DNA from: Aerococcus viridans
GTDB taxonomy: Bacteria > Bacillota > Bacilli > Lactobacillales > Aerococcaceae
Length of the DNA: 64,000 bases
Assembly: GCF_002083135.2 (NCBI RefSeq)
Contig: NZ_NBTM02000001.1
Location: 310,001 to 374,000 of the forward strand
Direction of reading: 5' to 3'
Shown: piece after piece, positions 27,130 to 36,197 of the stretch
Position numbering within the stretch: the stretch's first letter is position 1
Layout: every line of letters starts with the position of its first letter
Notes under the pieces: generated by a model
The model's database searches: none
What the model was told of the DNA's origin: nothing
The model's input: the letters and a program-made list of their open reading frames with translations, nothing else
Made by a program: the position numbers and the translations under genes

Positions 27130-27516
27130 CTACCATTTCTTCTTGTAATCTGGTTGATAGGCAATAATTTTGTCTAATAAGGTCTGTGGATCTGCATCAA
27201 TAATAACCATATCCCGGTACTGTTGGTGCAAGAACCCTTCAGCCACGGCATGATCCAAGTAGGTCAATAGCGGTTGATAATAATTATTTACATTCAATAA
27301 GGCAATCGGATGATCTAAATAACCCACCTGTGCCCATGTATATACCTCAAACCATTCTTCCATGGTACCAGGTCCACCTGGCAAAGCAATAAAATCATCC
27401 TGCCGCTTATTATGCGCAATCTCCTCAAAATAAGGCGCCGCCAAATCCTGTAACGCTTTATGCAACTCATTGTAGCCATCGATAAATGCTGACTGCTTAG
27501 CCGTTCCCTCTGCCAT
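27130..27516 (-). CDS. LOG-family protein, C-terminal half only
   Basis: A 128-residue protein with the LOG (cytokinin-activating phosphoribohydrolase-like) signature PGGPGTMEE (residues about 48-56), followed by the family's WFEVYTWAQVGYLDHPIALLN and a normal C-terminus. Full-length LOG proteins of about 180-190 residues begin with a Rossmann half (CGS...GGGxxGLMG) that is absent here. Upstream DNA shows no continuation in any frame, and the ATG at 27516 has GAGGAG eight bases upstream and a TATAAT within 45 bases. It is therefore either an old truncation that is still expressed or a short variant. The phosphoribohydrolase function is doubtful without the N-terminal half. Confidence 0.7.
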   Translation of the reverse strand: MAEGTAKQSAFIDGYNELHKALQDLAAPYFEEIAHNKRQDDFIALPGGPGTMEEWFEVYTWAQVGYLDHPIALLNVNNYYQPLLTYLDHAVAEGFLHQQYRDMVIIDADPQTLLDKIIAYQPDYKKKW

Positions 27517-27745
27517 AAAACCCACTCCTCATCTCAATTCTTATATTAATTATCTATTATAAAATATACAATTACAAGTTTCATCCTATGAAAGGCACAA
27601 CCCTCGTGAAGATAACGGTTCTATAATAAATAGTGTTGGTGAGAATTCATATTGAATCTCATTGACACTATTTTTGTGTACGCAAAAAGGACATGATATC
27701 CTTAATGCGTGTAAACCACTACGAATACAGAAAGAAGGGAAAATC

Positions 27746-29086
27746 ATGTCCCATACATCTATTATAAAACAACTTTGCGGTATTTACGACAATAATATTG
27801 ATATTACAATACCAAAATCTATGCATCTGTTGCCACTTGAAAAGTATCATGAAATAAATCATTTCGTTTTACATGGGGTTCTTACGTACAAGCCTAAGGC
27901 TTGTATGCACTGTGGTGTAAAGAATACTGGTAATCGAGATATCATCAAACATGGCTTTAAACCAGCTATCATTCGATTACCGAACACAGCTACTAATCCT
28001 GTTTTACTTAAATTACAGAAGCAACGCTTTTATTGTAAACATTGTGCACAAACTTTTATCGCTGAAACACCATTAGTTGAAAAATTTTGCTGTATTTCTA
28101 AAACCATTAAAAGTCAAATTAGCTCCGAATTGGTTGAAACGCAATCTATGCGGTTAATCGCTAAACGTTATCATGTCTCTTCTCCAACAGTGGCCAGAAC
28201 TTTAATGAAAGCAAGTATGGGACTATCACCTAAGGGAAATTATCTCCCGAATCACCTCGGTGTAGATGAGTTTAAATCGACTAATCGTGTAGCCAATGCG
28301 ATGAGTGCTGTCCTTGTGGACACGCATAATAGAAGGCTAATTGATATTGTCGTTGATAGAAAACAAGCGTCGCTCATCGATTACTTTTCTTCTTTTACCT
28401 GGACTGCTCGAAGCAGCGTGAAGACAGTTTCGATTGATTTATATACACCTTATCTAGAGGTCATCCGCACATGTTTCCCTAATGCGAAGATTGTCGTTGA
28501 TCGATTCCATATAGTAAAGCTGTTGAATGAAACAATCAATTCTATTCGTATTAAAGTGATGAATGCTATCAAAACAAGCCGTCCATCGGACTACAATAAA
28601 CTCAAAAAACAATGGAAATTGTTGTTAAAGAACGCTGAAGATTTAAATTTCACGGATACACATTATGTTCGTCAATTTGGTGAAGCGATATCAGAACAAC
28701 GTATTGTTGATTATCTTTTGAGTATCTCACACGAACTTTTAGTTACTTATACCCTGATGAATGAACTAAAATATGCCATTTCAACTCATGATATCAATAT
28801 TTTCAATGAAATCCTACGTGGGACTAAGAACCAAACTTTGCCAAGTCGTACGAGAAGAACTATCAGAACATTAGCCAAATTCTTGCCTTATATACATAAC
28901 GCTTTAAAATATACTGTATCAAATGGTCCTACCGAAGGTATTAATAATAAAATTAAATTAATTAAACGAACAGGTTTTGGATATTCGAACTTCCATCATT
29001 TACGTGCAAGAATTTTAGTCCAATTCAAATTAAATTACAAACCATCCAATCCTAAACCTTATACATTTGATGGGATGGCAAGCTAA
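27746..29086 (+). CDS. ISL3-family transposase
   Basis: DDE transposase of 446 residues. An N-terminal zinc-ribbon (CMHCGVKNTGN, later FYCKHCAQTF), a helix-turn-helix (QSMRLIAKRYHVSSPTVART) and the DDE core follow: LGVDEFKS (first Asp), VSIDLYTPY (second Asp), AKIVVDRFHIVKLLN, and the Glu-containing SNGPTEGINNKIKLIKR near the C-terminus. The start at 27746 has GAAGGG six bases upstream; the open frame extends further upstream to 27662 without a ribosome site. No internal stop, so it may be active. Confidence 0.95.
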   Translation: MSHTSIIKQLCGIYDNNIDITIPKSMHLLPLEKYHEINHFVLHGVLTYKPKACMHCGVKNTGNRDIIKHGFKPAIIRLPNTATNPVLLKLQKQRFYCKHCAQTFIAETPLVEKFCCISKTIKSQISSELVETQSMRLIAKRYHVSSPTVARTLMKASMGLSPKGNYLPNHLGVDEFKSTNRVANAMSAVLVDTHNRRLIDIVVDRKQASLIDYFSSFTWTARSSVKTVSIDLYTPYLEVIRTCFPNAKIVVDRFHIVKLLNETINSIRIKVMNAIKTSRPSDYNKLKKQWKLLLKNAEDLNFTDTHYVRQFGEAISEQRIVDYLLSISHELLVTYTLMNELKYAISTHDINIFNEILRGTKNQTLPSRTRRTIRTLAKFLPYIHNALKYTVSNGPTEGINNKIKLIKRTGFGYSNFHHLRARILVQFKLNYKPSNPKPYTFDGMAS

Positions 29087-29118
29087 CCCAGGGATAGTGG
29101 TATATTTTTGAATAAAGA

Positions 29119-29247
29119 GGACTGAAAGTGTACGTCCTTAGCCGTGAACAAGCATGAAATCGAGACTAAGGCTCGATTTCAAAGCAGAGAGACCTTGGCT
29201 CTCGCTGGTGCCACGGCTTTTAAGGAACGTACACTGAAGGACAAAAC
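29119..29247. repeat. Repeat A partial copy 3, inside the IS
   Basis: Shares with the other copies the blocks GGACTGAAAG, TAGCCGTGAA, ATGAAATCGAGAC, GACCTTGGCT and AAGGAACGTACACTG, but lacks both terminal arms. It lies between the transposase stop and the right inverted repeat. Confidence 0.75.
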
Positions 29248-29509
29248 ACCATTTGTTAGAAATGTTATCCCATTGGTCACTTCCCTTGCCTAAAGGCAAG
29301 AAAAAAGCCAAACACATCACAGCGTGCATGGCATTTAACTTTATTGATTTCTTAATTATTATTAAAAACTAAAAAACGTATTCGTGTGCTTTAAAATTAT
29401 TTACCAACACTATTTGTAAAAGAACCAAGATAACATATAGTCTTATAAACGCAGTGCATCAACCTAAACGAATCCAGCCTCCTAACACGTCAACCACTAG
29501 CCCACACAC

Positions 29510-29577
29510 AAAAAAACATGATACCCCTCACCCTGCATACCTGAACGCACACAGCAAAGAGAAGAATATCATGTTTA
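29510..29577 (-). terminator. Long-loop terminator downstream of the acyl-CoA/MBL genes
   Basis: Minus strand AAACATGATA pairs with TATCATGTTT, followed by a T-run; the loop is about 45 bases. The stretch 29578-29719 shows nothing I recognise. Confidence 0.55.
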
Positions 29578-29719
29578 AAGGATTGTGATTGTAGAAAAAA
29601 CAAAAATTAACATTTATTTTGATAGGCAACCGGTCGAAGGATTGCCCACGCAACTAACGGTTTTTTATATTACTAATTTATATAAGCTAATCGCCAACGC
29701 CATTAGCATAAAGACTACC

Positions 29720-30619
29720 CTATTGCTCTTTAGGATATTTGTCTTGTTCTTCAGTCAATGAAATTAAAGAAGGCTTGCTTCGTTTTAATCCATCAACGAT
29801 TTCTTTGGCATCTTCAGAATATTGTATCATGCGGTAGAAAGGGTCATGATAAAACAAGAATTTATAACCATTTGGTAAAGCCTCTGCCATCAAACGTTCT
29901 TTGGCAGCAATGGAGTCCATTGGATAGTCATCGACAGCACCAACCCATAAAGGATTGGTATGCACAGATGAAATCAAAATATCCCCCATATGTAAGGCTG
30001 TTTCCCCAGCTTGTTCAAAACGCACAATTGCATGGCCGTTAGAGTGACCACCTGTGTGTTCCATGGTAATGCCGGGTGCTACTTCTAGCACTTCTTTGAA
30101 GGTCTCAACCTGGTCTTGGATAGGGTCCCAGTTTTCCTTCAAATAGGTATTTCGTGTTCGACGGTTGGGGTGACGCACTTCATCCCACTCGACTTCACTC
30201 ATGTAAATTGTTGCATTTGGGTAACGTGAAACCAAGCCATTTTCCCCATAATAGGTTAACCCATTGGCATGGTCGTTGTGCATGTGTGTCATCATTACGA
30301 CATCAATATCATCGTAAGTCAAACCAAGTTCCGCTAAGTCGTTACCAATTGTCGCTGCTTCAAGCACGCCAATATTACGAATGGCCTTATACGTTAACTT
30401 ATCCACATCCATACTTGCGTCAATCAAATAATTCTTGCCCCGATATTGAATCAAAATGGGATCAGAAACAGAGGGTATTTGATTATTGTCATTATAAGGA
30501 TAGAAACGACCCCAAACAGCACGAGGTACCGGACCAAAAAGCGTACCACCATCGGTCGCTAAGAAGGTTCCGTTTAACCAAGTAAAGGTCATTTCGTGAA
30601 ATTTGTATTGATCTAACAT
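29720..30619 (-). CDS. MBL-fold metallohydrolase (YtnP-like lactonase family)
   Basis: A 299-residue cytosolic metallo-beta-lactamase-fold hydrolase. Metal site motif THMHNDHANGL (HxHxDH, residues about 110-120), a further metal His in HTGGHSNGHAIV, the bridging Asp in LHMGDILISS, and the last His in FLFYHDPF. The N-terminal PVPRAVWGRFYP segment is shared with YtnP-like N-acyl-homoserine-lactone lactonases; the true substrate is unknown. The ATG at 30619 has GGAGG nine bases upstream (an in-frame TTG precedes it). It follows the CoA-transferase gene by about 75 bases on the same strand, so it may act on a lactone or thioester of the same pathway (inference). Confidence 0.85.
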   Translation of the reverse strand: MLDQYKFHEMTFTWLNGTFLATDGGTLFGPVPRAVWGRFYPYNDNNQIPSVSDPILIQYRGKNYLIDASMDVDKLTYKAIRNIGVLEAATIGNDLAELGLTYDDIDVVMMTHMHNDHANGLTYYGENGLVSRYPNATIYMSEVEWDEVRHPNRRTRNTYLKENWDPIQDQVETFKEVLEVAPGITMEHTGGHSNGHAIVRFEQAGETALHMGDILISSVHTNPLWVGAVDDYPMDSIAAKERLMAEALPNGYKFLFYHDPFYRMIQYSEDAKEIVDGLKRSKPSLISLTEEQDKYPKEQ

Positions 30620-30693
30620 CAACGATGTCCTCCTTAAACAAAATACCGGCCTTTTGTGGAAGCATGGAGCGCTAGGACGGTACTTGTTATATC

Positions 30694-31992
30694 TTATTCA
30701 GAAATGTAGTTCATTTCGATTGCTTGTTGACGTAATTCATCACGGAAATCAGGATGAGCAATCGCAATTAGTGCTTCTACACGTTCACGAATGGTTTTAT
30801 TTTTCAAGTTCGCAATACCATATTCAGTAACCACCATGTTGATGTCATTTTTACTTGTTGTTGCAGGGGCACCACTGAATAATTTAGGTACGATTGTTGA
30901 TACTTTACCTTTAGCAGCAGTTGAATATAGCGCAATAAAGCCGCGACCATTCTTCGTTAAGTTAATACCTTTTGTAAAGTCAGCTTGACCACCTGTTGAA
31001 GAGTAGTAAGTATTCATGACACGTTCTGAAGAAACTTGACCAAGAAGATCCACTTCAATACCAGAGTTAATCGATACGAAGTTTTCATTTTCAGCAATGT
31101 ATTTTTGACCATTTGAAATGCTTGAAGGTACCATCAAAATATCTTTATTGTGGTCCATGAAGTCATACATTTCTTTTGTTCCTAACGCAAAGGTTGAAAT
31201 TGACGTACCAACAAAGTTTTGTTTATGTTCGTTTGTTAATACACCTTTTTCATGTAGCAATTGCGCTTTAGAAGTAAACATTTCACTGTGTAAACCTAAG
31301 TTTTTCTTGTTGACTAGGTTGTTCATTACAGCGTTAGGCATTGCACCAATACCAACTTGGATAGTATCGCCATCTTCAATCAATTCAGAGATGTAATCCC
31401 CAATTTTTTGGTCTTTTTCATTGATTTCAGATTCTGGTAATACAGGAATTTGTTCATTATTTTCTACTAATGCATCTACTTGGCTGATATGGATTGTATT
31501 TTCGATACCATAAGTATAAGGCATTGTTTCATTTACTTCTAAGATGATTTTTTTCGTATATTTAATTTGTGGTCCAAAATATGAGTTCCCAACACCTAAT
31601 GAGAAGTTTCCTTCTTCATCCATTGGTGAAACAGTTGCCACTAAAACTGGTTCTGGTTCACGTGCATGTAAGATGTTTGGAATTTCTGAAAAGTGGTTAG
31701 GAATTAATTCAGTTTTACCATTATTGAAAGCTTTACGGTCATTACCTGATAAGAAGAATGACAGTTGTGTTAATTTTTCTTTTGGTAAATCTAACACACG
31801 GTGCATTGTTAACATAGTGTATAAACGGTTACCGTCTAAGTTTTCATGTTTTTCTAAAGCTTCGTGTAATGCTGAAGGTTCACCTGCACCCAATGGATAA
31901 ACGATTGCTTCACCTGGCGCAATAACTTTAATTGCTTCTTCAGGCGTTGTTAATTTTTCTTGATATAATTTTTGAAATTCAGTTTGTGCCAT
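30694..31992 (-). CDS. Acetyl-CoA hydrolase/CoA-transferase family protein (Cat/4-hydroxybutyrate type)
   Basis: Moves CoA between acyl-CoA and a carboxylic acid, typically acetate. Of 432 residues, with the class I fold landmarks IQVGIGAMPNAVMNNL (residues about 213-228), HSEMFTSKAQ, the segment NSGIEVDLLGQVSSE holding the probable catalytic Glu, and GGQADFTKG. It resembles 4-hydroxybutyrate or butyrate:acetate CoA-transferases more than plain acetyl-CoA hydrolases; the acid substrate is uncertain. GAGGAC precedes the ATG. Fourth gene of thl-hbd-crt-CoA-transferase. Confidence 0.87.
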   Translation of the reverse strand: MAQTEFQKLYQEKLTTPEEAIKVIAPGEAIVYPLGAGEPSALHEALEKHENLDGNRLYTMLTMHRVLDLPKEKLTQLSFFLSGNDRKAFNNGKTELIPNHFSEIPNILHAREPEPVLVATVSPMDEEGNFSLGVGNSYFGPQIKYTKKIILEVNETMPYTYGIENTIHISQVDALVENNEQIPVLPESEINEKDQKIGDYISELIEDGDTIQVGIGAMPNAVMNNLVNKKNLGLHSEMFTSKAQLLHEKGVLTNEHKQNFVGTSISTFALGTKEMYDFMDHNKDILMVPSSISNGQKYIAENENFVSINSGIEVDLLGQVSSERVMNTYYSSTGGQADFTKGINLTKNGRGFIALYSTAAKGKVSTIVPKLFSGAPATTSKNDINMVVTEYGIANLKNKTIRERVEALIAIAHPDFRDELRQQAIEMNYISE

Positions 31993-32019
31993 ATCTCGTC
32001 CTCTTTCTTCAAATTCAAT

Positions 32020-32805
32020 CTATTCTTTGGTAAATTGCGCTTTTTCTTTATTAATGAAGGCTTGCATACCAGCTTTTTGGTCTTTCGTTGCAAATAACAG
32101 ACCGAAACTTTGTGCTTCAAACGCTAATCCTTGATCCAAAGTCATATCGAAGCCTTTGTCGATTGCTACCTTAGCACTTTCTACTGCAAGCGGTGCATTC
32201 TTGTTGATCTTTTCAGCCATCGCATAGGCAGTATCTAGTAATGCATCTGCTTCAACGACTTGATTGAATAAACCAATGCGTAACCCTTCCGCAGCGTCAA
32301 TATTGTTCGCTGTGAAAATAAGCTCCTTCGCTTTGCCAAGTCCTACTAAACGGCTTAGACGTTGTGTCCCACCAAATCCAGGAATAATCCCTAGACCAAC
32401 TTCTGGTTGACCAACTTTTGCATTAGTAGAGGCAATACGGATATCAGCAGACAAAGCTAACTCAAGTCCCCCACCCAAGGCATAACCATTAACTGCAGCA
32501 ATAACTGGTTGACGTAATGTAGCGATTTTCGCAAATGCACGGTTACCTAATTCAGAGAAGGTGTGCCCTTTTAAAGCATTCTTTTCTGCCATTTCTTTGA
32601 TATCAGCACCGGCTACAAAAGCTTTCTCACCCGCACCAGTAATGACTAATACTTGAATATCTTGGTTAGCTCCGATTTCTTTTGTAATCGCTTCCAATTC
32701 AGATAAAACTTCAGCGTTTAAGGCGTTTAAAGATTTGGGACGGTTGATCGTCAACGTCCCAATCTTGTTCGCCACTTCAAGTTGCAAAGTGTTGTATTCT
32801 GTCAT
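32020..32805 (-). CDS. crt: Enoyl-CoA hydratase (crotonase)
   Basis: Hydrates crotonyl-CoA or other enoyl-CoAs to 3-hydroxyacyl-CoA, or the reverse. The 261-residue protein has the oxyanion-hole segment AGADIKEMAEKNA (about residues 64-76), ALGGGLELALSADIRIAS (about 107-124) with the first catalytic Glu region, and PEVGLGIIPGFGGTQRL with the second. AGGAGG precedes the ATG. It lies 17 bases after hbd and 27 before the CoA-transferase, in one operon. Confidence 0.93.
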   Translation of the reverse strand: MTEYNTLQLEVANKIGTLTINRPKSLNALNAEVLSELEAITKEIGANQDIQVLVITGAGEKAFVAGADIKEMAEKNALKGHTFSELGNRAFAKIATLRQPVIAAVNGYALGGGLELALSADIRIASTNAKVGQPEVGLGIIPGFGGTQRLSRLVGLGKAKELIFTANNIDAAEGLRIGLFNQVVEADALLDTAYAMAEKINKNAPLAVESAKVAIDKGFDMTLDQGLAFEAQSFGLLFATKDQKAGMQAFINKEKAQFTKE

Positions 32806-32822
32806 GATTTCCTCCTGACGGC

Positions 32823-33668
32823 CTACTCGTAAGAGAAGAAGCCTTGTCCAGTTTTGCGGCCTAATTGGCCTGCTTCAACGTATTTCACTAATAATGGTGC
32901 TGGACGATATTTAGGATCTTTGTAGCCATCATATAAAGTATTCATGATTGCTAGTACAGTATCTAAACCGATTAAGTCACCTAAAGCCAATGGTCCCATT
33001 GGATGACTAGCACCTAATTTCATTGCTGTATCAATTTCTTCAGCAGATGCAACGCCAGAATCTAAGATAAAGATTGCTTCGTTAATCATTGGAATTAACA
33101 CACGGTTTACAACGAAACCTGGAGAATCTTTTACTTCTACTGCTTCTTTACCTAATGCTTCGCTTACTTGTTTCATCGCTTCTACAGTTGTCAATGAAGT
33201 CTTGATACCAATATTTAATTCAATCAATTTCATTGCTGGTACTGGGTTGAAGAAATGTAAACCAATCACTTTATCAGGACGTTTTGTAACAGCTCCGATT
33301 TTAGTGACAGATAATGAAGATGTATTTGTCGCTAAGATTGTATCTTCCTTAGCAATTTCATCTAATTGACGGAAGATATCTAATTTGATTTTTTCATTTT
33401 CAGTTGCTGCTTCAATGATTAAATCCACATCTTTAGCATCGTCATATGAAGTAGAAGTAGTAATCTTAGCTAGAATTGCATCTACTTCTTCTTGGCTCAT
33501 TTTTCCTTTTTCAACACGGCGTGCAAGACCTTTTTCGATTTTTGCTAAACCGCGATCTACAAATTCTTGTTTAATATCGTTTAATACAACTGTATAACCA
33601 GCTTGTGCAAAGACTTGGGCGATACCGCCGCCCATTTGTCCTGCACCAATTACAAATACTTTTTCCAT
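32823..33668 (-). CDS. hbd: 3-hydroxybutyryl-CoA dehydrogenase
   Basis: NAD(P)-dependent interconversion of 3-hydroxybutyryl-CoA and acetoacetyl-CoA. 281 residues: Rossmann motif VIGAGQMGGGIAQVFAQAGY at the N-terminus, NTSSLSVTKIG, the catalytic His in GLHFFNPVPAMKLIE (about residues 136-150), and the C-terminal domain with GPLALGDLIGLD. AAGGAG precedes the ATG. It follows the thiolase by 36 bases. Confidence 0.95.
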   Translation of the reverse strand: MEKVFVIGAGQMGGGIAQVFAQAGYTVVLNDIKQEFVDRGLAKIEKGLARRVEKGKMSQEEVDAILAKITTSTSYDDAKDVDLIIEAATENEKIKLDIFRQLDEIAKEDTILATNTSSLSVTKIGAVTKRPDKVIGLHFFNPVPAMKLIELNIGIKTSLTTVEAMKQVSEALGKEAVEVKDSPGFVVNRVLIPMINEAIFILDSGVASAEEIDTAMKLGASHPMGPLALGDLIGLDTVLAIMNTLYDGYKDPKYRPAPLLVKYVEAGQLGRKTGQGFFSYE

Positions 33669-33704
33669 AATGTAATGGCTCCTTTTATAATGTCTCGTTT
33701 CAGA

Positions 33705-34892
33705 TTAGCGTTTGATGATTAAGGCGTTACCTTGGCCCCCACCAATACATAATGTTGCTAAACCTGTCTTCGCATCACGTTTAATCATTTCATGGATTAA
33801 AGTAACGATGATACGTGCACCAGAAGCACCGATTGGGTGACCTAATGAGATTGCCCCACCATTTACGTTAGTGATTTCAGGGTCAAAACCTAATGATTTA
33901 TTAACGCTCAACGCTTGTGCAGCAAAGGCTTCATTTGATTCGATTAAGTCTAAATCTTCTACTGTTAAACCAGCTTTTGATAAAGCTTTTTTCGTTGCAG
34001 AGATAGGGCCAGTACCCATAATTGATGGATCCACACCACATGAAGCAGATGAAACGATTGTAGCTAATGGTTCATAACCTAATTCTTCTGCTTTTTCTTT
34101 AGACATTAAGACTAAGATTGCAGCAGCATCATTGATTGTTGAAGAGTTACCAGCAGTTACAGTACCGCCATCTTTCTTAAATGCAGGACGTAATTTAGCT
34201 AAACCTTCTGCTGTAGAACCGAAACGAACACCTTCATCTTGTGTCACAACGATTGGGTCACCTTTACGTTGTGGTACTGAGATTGGCACGATTTCATCTT
34301 CGAAACGACCAGCTTTGATTGCTGCTTCAGCTTTTTGTTGACTCTTCGCTGCAAATTCATCTTGTTCTTCACGAGATAAGTTATATTTTTCAGCAACGTT
34401 TTCTGCAGTGATTCCCATATGGTAACCTTCGAACGCATCTATTAAACCATCTTTTAACATAGTATCAACAGCGCGACCGTCACCCATACGTCCACCCCAA
34501 CGGTAGTCATTTAATACGTAAGGTGATTGGCTCATGTTTTCTGTACCACCAACAACCACGATATCATTGTCGCCAACCATGATTGATTGCGCACCTAACA
34601 TAACTGTTTTCACACCTGAACCACAAACTTGATTTACTGAGAAAGAAGGTACTTCTTTAGGGATACCAGCATTCATAGACACTTGACGTGCCACGTTTTG
34701 TCCTAAGCCAGCACTTAGGACATTACCTAAGATGACTTCATCTACTAAGCTAGGATCCAAGTTCAAACGATTTAAAGATTCTTTCACGACATCTGTTCCT
34801 AATTGAACTGCTGAATAATTTTTAAATGCGCCACCAAATGATCCGAGTGCTGAACGTAATGCTGATACAATTACTACTTCTTTTGTACTCAC
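33705..34892 (-). CDS. thl: Acetyl-CoA C-acetyltransferase (thiolase)
   Basis: Condenses two acetyl-CoA to acetoacetyl-CoA or cleaves it. Of 395 residues; the acyl-accepting Cys is in [14 protein letters not shown] (Cys 90), with [14 protein letters not shown] (catalytic His) and [13 protein letters not shown] (second Cys) near the end. The start is GTG at 34892: GGAGG lies eight bases upstream, and the in-frame ATG five codons earlier overlaps it. First gene of the operon thl-hbd-crt-CoA-transferase. A cre site lies about 105 bases upstream. A mevalonate-pathway role is possible, but the operon partners favour acyl-CoA metabolism. Confidence 0.95.
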   Translation of the reverse strand: MSTKEVVIVSALRSALGSFGGAFKNYSAVQLGTDVVKESLNRLNLDPSLVDEVILGNVLSAGLGQNVARQVSMNAGIPKEVPSFSVNQVCGSGVKTVMLGAQSIMVGDNDIVVVGGTENMSQSPYVLNDYRWGGRMGDGRAVDTMLKDGLIDAFEGYHMGITAENVAEKYNLSREEQDEFAAKSQQKAEAAIKAGRFEDEIVPISVPQRKGDPIVVTQDEGVRFGSTAEGLAKLRPAFKKDGGTVTAGNSSTINDAAAILVLMSKEKAEELGYEPLATIVSSASCGVDPSIMGTGPISATKKALSKAGLTVEDLDLIESNEAFAAQALSVNKSLGFDPEITNVNGGAISLGHPIGASGARIIVTLIHEMIKRDAKTGLATLCIGGGQGNALIIKR

Positions 34893-34996
34893 TGTTTTTT
34901 CCTCCATTTATATATATGCTTTTTAAACTCTATTATATACTAATGCAACTTTGTATTTAATTTGGCGATTTTGTGGAATCGATACTTATATTATAC

Positions 34997-35010
34997 TGGT
35001 AGCGTTTACA
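34997..35010. promoter_or_regulatory. CcpA cre site upstream of thl and of the 23-codon frame
   Basis: TGGTAGCGTTTACA matches the TGNNARCGNNNNCA cre pattern. On the minus strand it lies just upstream of a TATAAT (34990-34995) that could drive thl; on the plus strand it lies 20 bases before the small frame at 35031. It suggests carbon catabolite control. Confidence 0.65.
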
Positions 35011-35030
35011 ATATAAAAGGGGGTTATACC

Positions 35031-35102
35031 ATGAAAACGCTAGCAGAAACTTATCGAAATATAAGTCATCCTTATAAAACTTTGCGAATTTCGATAAAAT
35101 AA
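35031..35102 (+). CDS. Possible 23-residue small protein
   Basis: ATG-initiated frame of 23 codons plus TAA, preceded at six bases by an unusually strong purine run AAAAGGGGG, and starting 20 bases after the cre site. The peptide starts MKTLAETYRNISHPYKT and is basic, without a membrane segment. It is too short to assign by sequence. It converges on lysR, and its stop abuts the lysR terminator hairpin. It could be a real small protein or a chance frame beside a good ribosome site. Confidence 0.35.
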   Translation: MKTLAETYRNISHPYKTLRISIK

Positions 35103-35137
35103 AAGGTCCTAAAGCCAGAAAATGGCTCTAGGACCTA
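35099..35137 (-). terminator. lysR terminator
   Basis: Minus strand AGGTCCTAGAGCCA pairs with TGGCTTTAGGACCT with a short loop, followed by TTTATTTT. Confidence 0.85.
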
Positions 35138-35163
35138 CAGATATTAGGATAAGTTATGTTTTT

Positions 35164-36072
35164 CTAAGTATTTGCTGGCGCAAAATTGCTTACAATCTGA
35201 TTGAAAATATAATCTTTTAACGGTTCATGTTTTTCATGACGTGCGCGACAAATGGTGAAATTAAAAGGAATTGGATCCTTAAATTTTCGTATCGTAGACA
35301 AATCTCGATTCAAATGCTTCTCTACTGGTCTAGGCAAAATAGTCACAATATCTGTATCTTGAGTTGCATCCATTAGGTAAGACCATGATGATGACGTGAA
35401 AAGAATTTGACTATCCAGATGATTTTCTTCCAGCTTTTCGCTGACGAGTTGATGCGTCATAAAAGAACTATTGAAGGTTGCCAAAGGATATTTGTCTAAA
35501 TTACGCCAATTCAAGCAGTTTTTCTTAGCCAAAGGATTATTCTGCGACAAAAATGCCACCATTTCATCAAAACAAATTGTATGCTGCTCGTATACCTTCT
35601 CGTCTAGTAAGGTTGGCTCAATAAGGATGGCTATATCCAAATCATCCTTAATCAACTTTTGACGTAAAGCATGACTACCATCTTCACTGATGGATATCTG
35701 TATCTCCATATTTTCTACTGATAGTTTAGGGAAATAGGCAGCAAAGTAGGTTTCTAAGATGAGTGATGGTAAACCAATACGAATGGTTCCTTTTTGGCGT
35801 AAAGATTCATAATGAATAATATGATCTAATTCATCTGACAAAGCCAAAATTTTAATCGCATATTCATATACTTCCTTACCTGCTGTAGTTAGTCCTTGTA
35901 GTCGGCTATTCTTACGGTTAAATAACTCAATTTCATGATCTCTTTCAACGGTAGAGATAAACTGACTTAGGGCCGGTTGACTAATGTGGATTTTCTTGGC
36001 AGCTAGTGACAAGTTAAAGTTACAATCCACAATGTTGACAAAATAATATAATTGTAAGATGTTCAATTTCAC
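35164..36072 (-). CDS. LysR-family transcriptional regulator
   Basis: A 302-residue DNA-binding regulator. N-terminal winged helix-turn-helix with LQLYYFVNIVDCNFNLSLAA and the recognition helix SQPALSQFISTVERD (residues about 30-45), then an effector-binding domain from about 90 (GTIRIGLPSLILETYFAAYF). It starts at GTG 36072 with GAGGGGT upstream. It sits between the acyl-CoA dehydrogenase and thiolase genes with terminators on both sides, so it is its own unit and a likely local regulator of the acyl-CoA genes; the effector is unknown. Confidence 0.92.
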   Translation of the reverse strand: MKLNILQLYYFVNIVDCNFNLSLAAKKIHISQPALSQFISTVERDHEIELFNRKNSRLQGLTTAGKEVYEYAIKILALSDELDHIIHYESLRQKGTIRIGLPSLILETYFAAYFPKLSVENMEIQISISEDGSHALRQKLIKDDLDIAILIEPTLLDEKVYEQHTICFDEMVAFLSQNNPLAKKNCLNWRNLDKYPLATFNSSFMTHQLVSEKLEENHLDSQILFTSSSWSYLMDATQDTDIVTILPRPVEKHLNRDLSTIRKFKDPIPFNFTICRARHEKHEPLKDYIFNQIVSNFAPANT

Positions 36073-36117
36073 GGCACCCCTCTCTATTAGTTTCGATTAT
36101 AGCAAAGTTTATAAAAC

Positions 36118-36165
36118 TAAAAAAAGAAATCAACCCCAAGTGTTTCCTGAAGTTGATTTCCGAAT
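36118..36165 (-). terminator. Terminator of the acyl-CoA dehydrogenase gene
   Basis: Minus strand GAAATCAACTTC pairs with GGGGTTGATTTC, followed by seven T. Confidence 0.8.
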
Positions 36166-36197
36166 TTGTTCATAGCAATTATTGAGGTGGATTGCGA

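Larger units (their letters stand above)
27609..29434. mobile_element. ISL3-family insertion sequence with 8-bp target-site duplication
   Basis: The element proper runs 27617-29426 (1810 bp). Left end GGTTCTATAATAAATAGTGT and right end (complement) GGTTCTTTTACAAATAGTGT are imperfect inverted repeats of about 25 bp. The flanks are identical 8-bp direct repeats AAGATAAC at 27609-27616 and 29427-29434, the duplication length typical of ISL3 elements. It encodes one transposase; the 340 bases between its stop and the right end include a partial copy of repeat A. The intact duplication shows that the whole 1.8-kb unit, repeat included, moved together or that the repeat entered later. Confidence 0.92.

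Noticed and set aside
30154-30585. 143-codon plus-strand frame opposite the MBL hydrolase
   Set aside because: Shadow frame; the minus-strand protein has clear metal-binding motifs.
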